From assembly GCA_964496755.1 (NCBI GenBank), contig CAZCBD010000153.1, positions 1-6,664 on the forward strand: a DNA stretch of 6,664 nt, written 5' to 3'. Made by a program: the position numbers and the translations under genes. Shown piece by piece: positions 5,695 to 6,664 of the stretch. Below the pieces are notes generated by a model. It was not told the DNA's origin. It ran no database searches and saw only the letters and a list, made by a program, of their open reading frames with translations. Source of the stretch: CAZCBD01 sp964496755 (GTDB lineage: Bacteria > Bacteroidota > Ignavibacteria > Ignavibacteriales > Melioribacteraceae). The first letter of the stretch is position 1, and the number at the start of each line of letters is the position of its first letter.

Positions 5695-6033
5695 ATGCGT
5701 TCGAAAACATACGAAAAGTATAATGCTGTAGTAGTTGAATTAAAGGGAAACATTATGGGTGGCCCCGAAGCGCAGGAATTCAATCAATTATTACACGATT
5801 TGCTCGATGAAGGAAAAAATAATGTTGTGGTTGATCTTTCAGGTGTTAAGTTTATGAACAGTTCCGGTTTAGGAATGTTAATTAGCGGTTATACAACTAT
5901 GAAAAATGGCGAGGGTAATTTGAAACTGGCAAATGCCACAGATAAAATTAACAGTTTGCTGGTAATTACAAAATTAATAACTATCTTCGAAAATTTTGAT
6001 TCAGTTGAAAAAGCGATAGAAAGTTTTAAATAA
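5695..6033 (+). CDS. STAS-domain anti-sigma factor antagonist, divergent copy
   Basis: A 112-residue stand-alone STAS domain. 'AVVVELKGNIMGGPEAQEF' (11-29) matches the N-terminal strand and first helix, but the usual L-D is replaced by I-M. The phosphorylation loop is 'FMNSSGLGML' (53-62); by alignment with SpoIIAA the target serine is Ser56, and the usual Asp before it is Asn55. The C-terminal part 'ITKLITIFENFDSVEKAIESF' (91-111) matches the family end. It probably binds an RsbW-type kinase, and the nearest candidate is the one at 809-1231. It is transcribed away from the sigma operon from its own upstream region and ends in a strong terminator, so it is monocistronic. It differs markedly from the operon STAS protein, so it is an old paralogue or belongs to a different partner set. 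The ATG choice is set by the GGGAG site at 5685-5689. Confidence 0.92.
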   Translation: MRSKTYEKYNAVVVELKGNIMGGPEAQEFNQLLHDLLDEGKNNVVVDLSGVKFMNSSGLGMLISGYTTMKNGEGNLKLANATDKINSLLVITKLITIFENFDSVEKAIESFK

Positions 6034-6057
6034 AAAATTATGTTTTTGTATTTTTAC

Positions 6058-6091
6058 AACTCCGAATATATCATTCGGAGTTTTATTTTTT
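6058..6091 (+). terminator. Intrinsic terminator after the divergent STAS gene
   Basis: A perfect 10-bp stem, AACTCCGAAT (6058-6067) and ATTCGGAGTT (6073-6082), with a 5-nt loop, runs into TTTTATTTTTT (6081-6091). It lies 24 nt after the STAS stop and separates that transcript from purA. The opposite strand has no comparable U tract, so it acts mainly on plus-strand transcripts. Confidence 0.92.
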
Positions 6092-6124
6092 GTGAGTATG
6101 CTCATTAATTTTTAATAGTTTTAG

Positions 6125-6664
<540 letters not shown>

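Noticed and set aside
6092..6122. Promoter for purA in the gap after the terminator
   Set aside because: The best match (TTTG, then TAGTTTTA) departs from consensus, and its start would fall on the ribosome site. The small TGAG/CTCA hairpin at about 6094-6104 is too short to call.

Overview
The window is AT-rich, its proteins are rich in Lys/Asn/Ile, and one promoter candidate resembles the Bacteroidetes type. Together this suggests a member of the Bacteroidota/Chlorobiota/Ignavibacteria group. That is inference from style and gene content, not a database match.

Layout. From about 5484 down to the left edge, six genes lie head-to-tail on the minus strand with gaps of 43 nt or less. In transcription order they are: an ECF sigma factor (5484-4891); an unrecognised single-pass membrane protein (4857-3733); a multi-pass membrane GAF-SpoIIE (PP2C) phosphatase (3730-1634); a STAS anti-sigma antagonist (1590-1228); an RsbW-type HATPase anti-sigma kinase (1231-809, TTG start, 4-nt overlap); and a GAF protein cut by the window edge (784 to <1). 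To the right, across a 210-bp divergent promoter region (5485-5694), a second STAS antagonist reads on the plus strand (5695-6033). It is closed by a strong intrinsic terminator (6058-6091). The housekeeping gene purA follows (6134 to >6664, partial).

How it fits together. The SpoIIE phosphatase, STAS and HATPase proteins form a complete RsbU-RsbV-RsbW style partner-switching module: the kinase phosphorylates the STAS serine and holds a sigma or other target, and the phosphatase reverses this. The unusual point is that the module shares an operon with an ECF-type sigma factor, with no recognisable zinc or other classical anti-sigma gene. The slot after the sigma gene, where an anti-sigma usually sits, holds a membrane protein of unknown family. 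A GGAAC-N17-CGTCTAA element just upstream of the sigma gene looks like an autoregulated ECF promoter. The second STAS protein could compete for, or be insulated from, the same kinase.

No mobile elements, CRISPR arrays, tRNA or rRNA genes were seen. The only stretch of 200 bp or more without a gene is the divergent region 5485-5694, described below.
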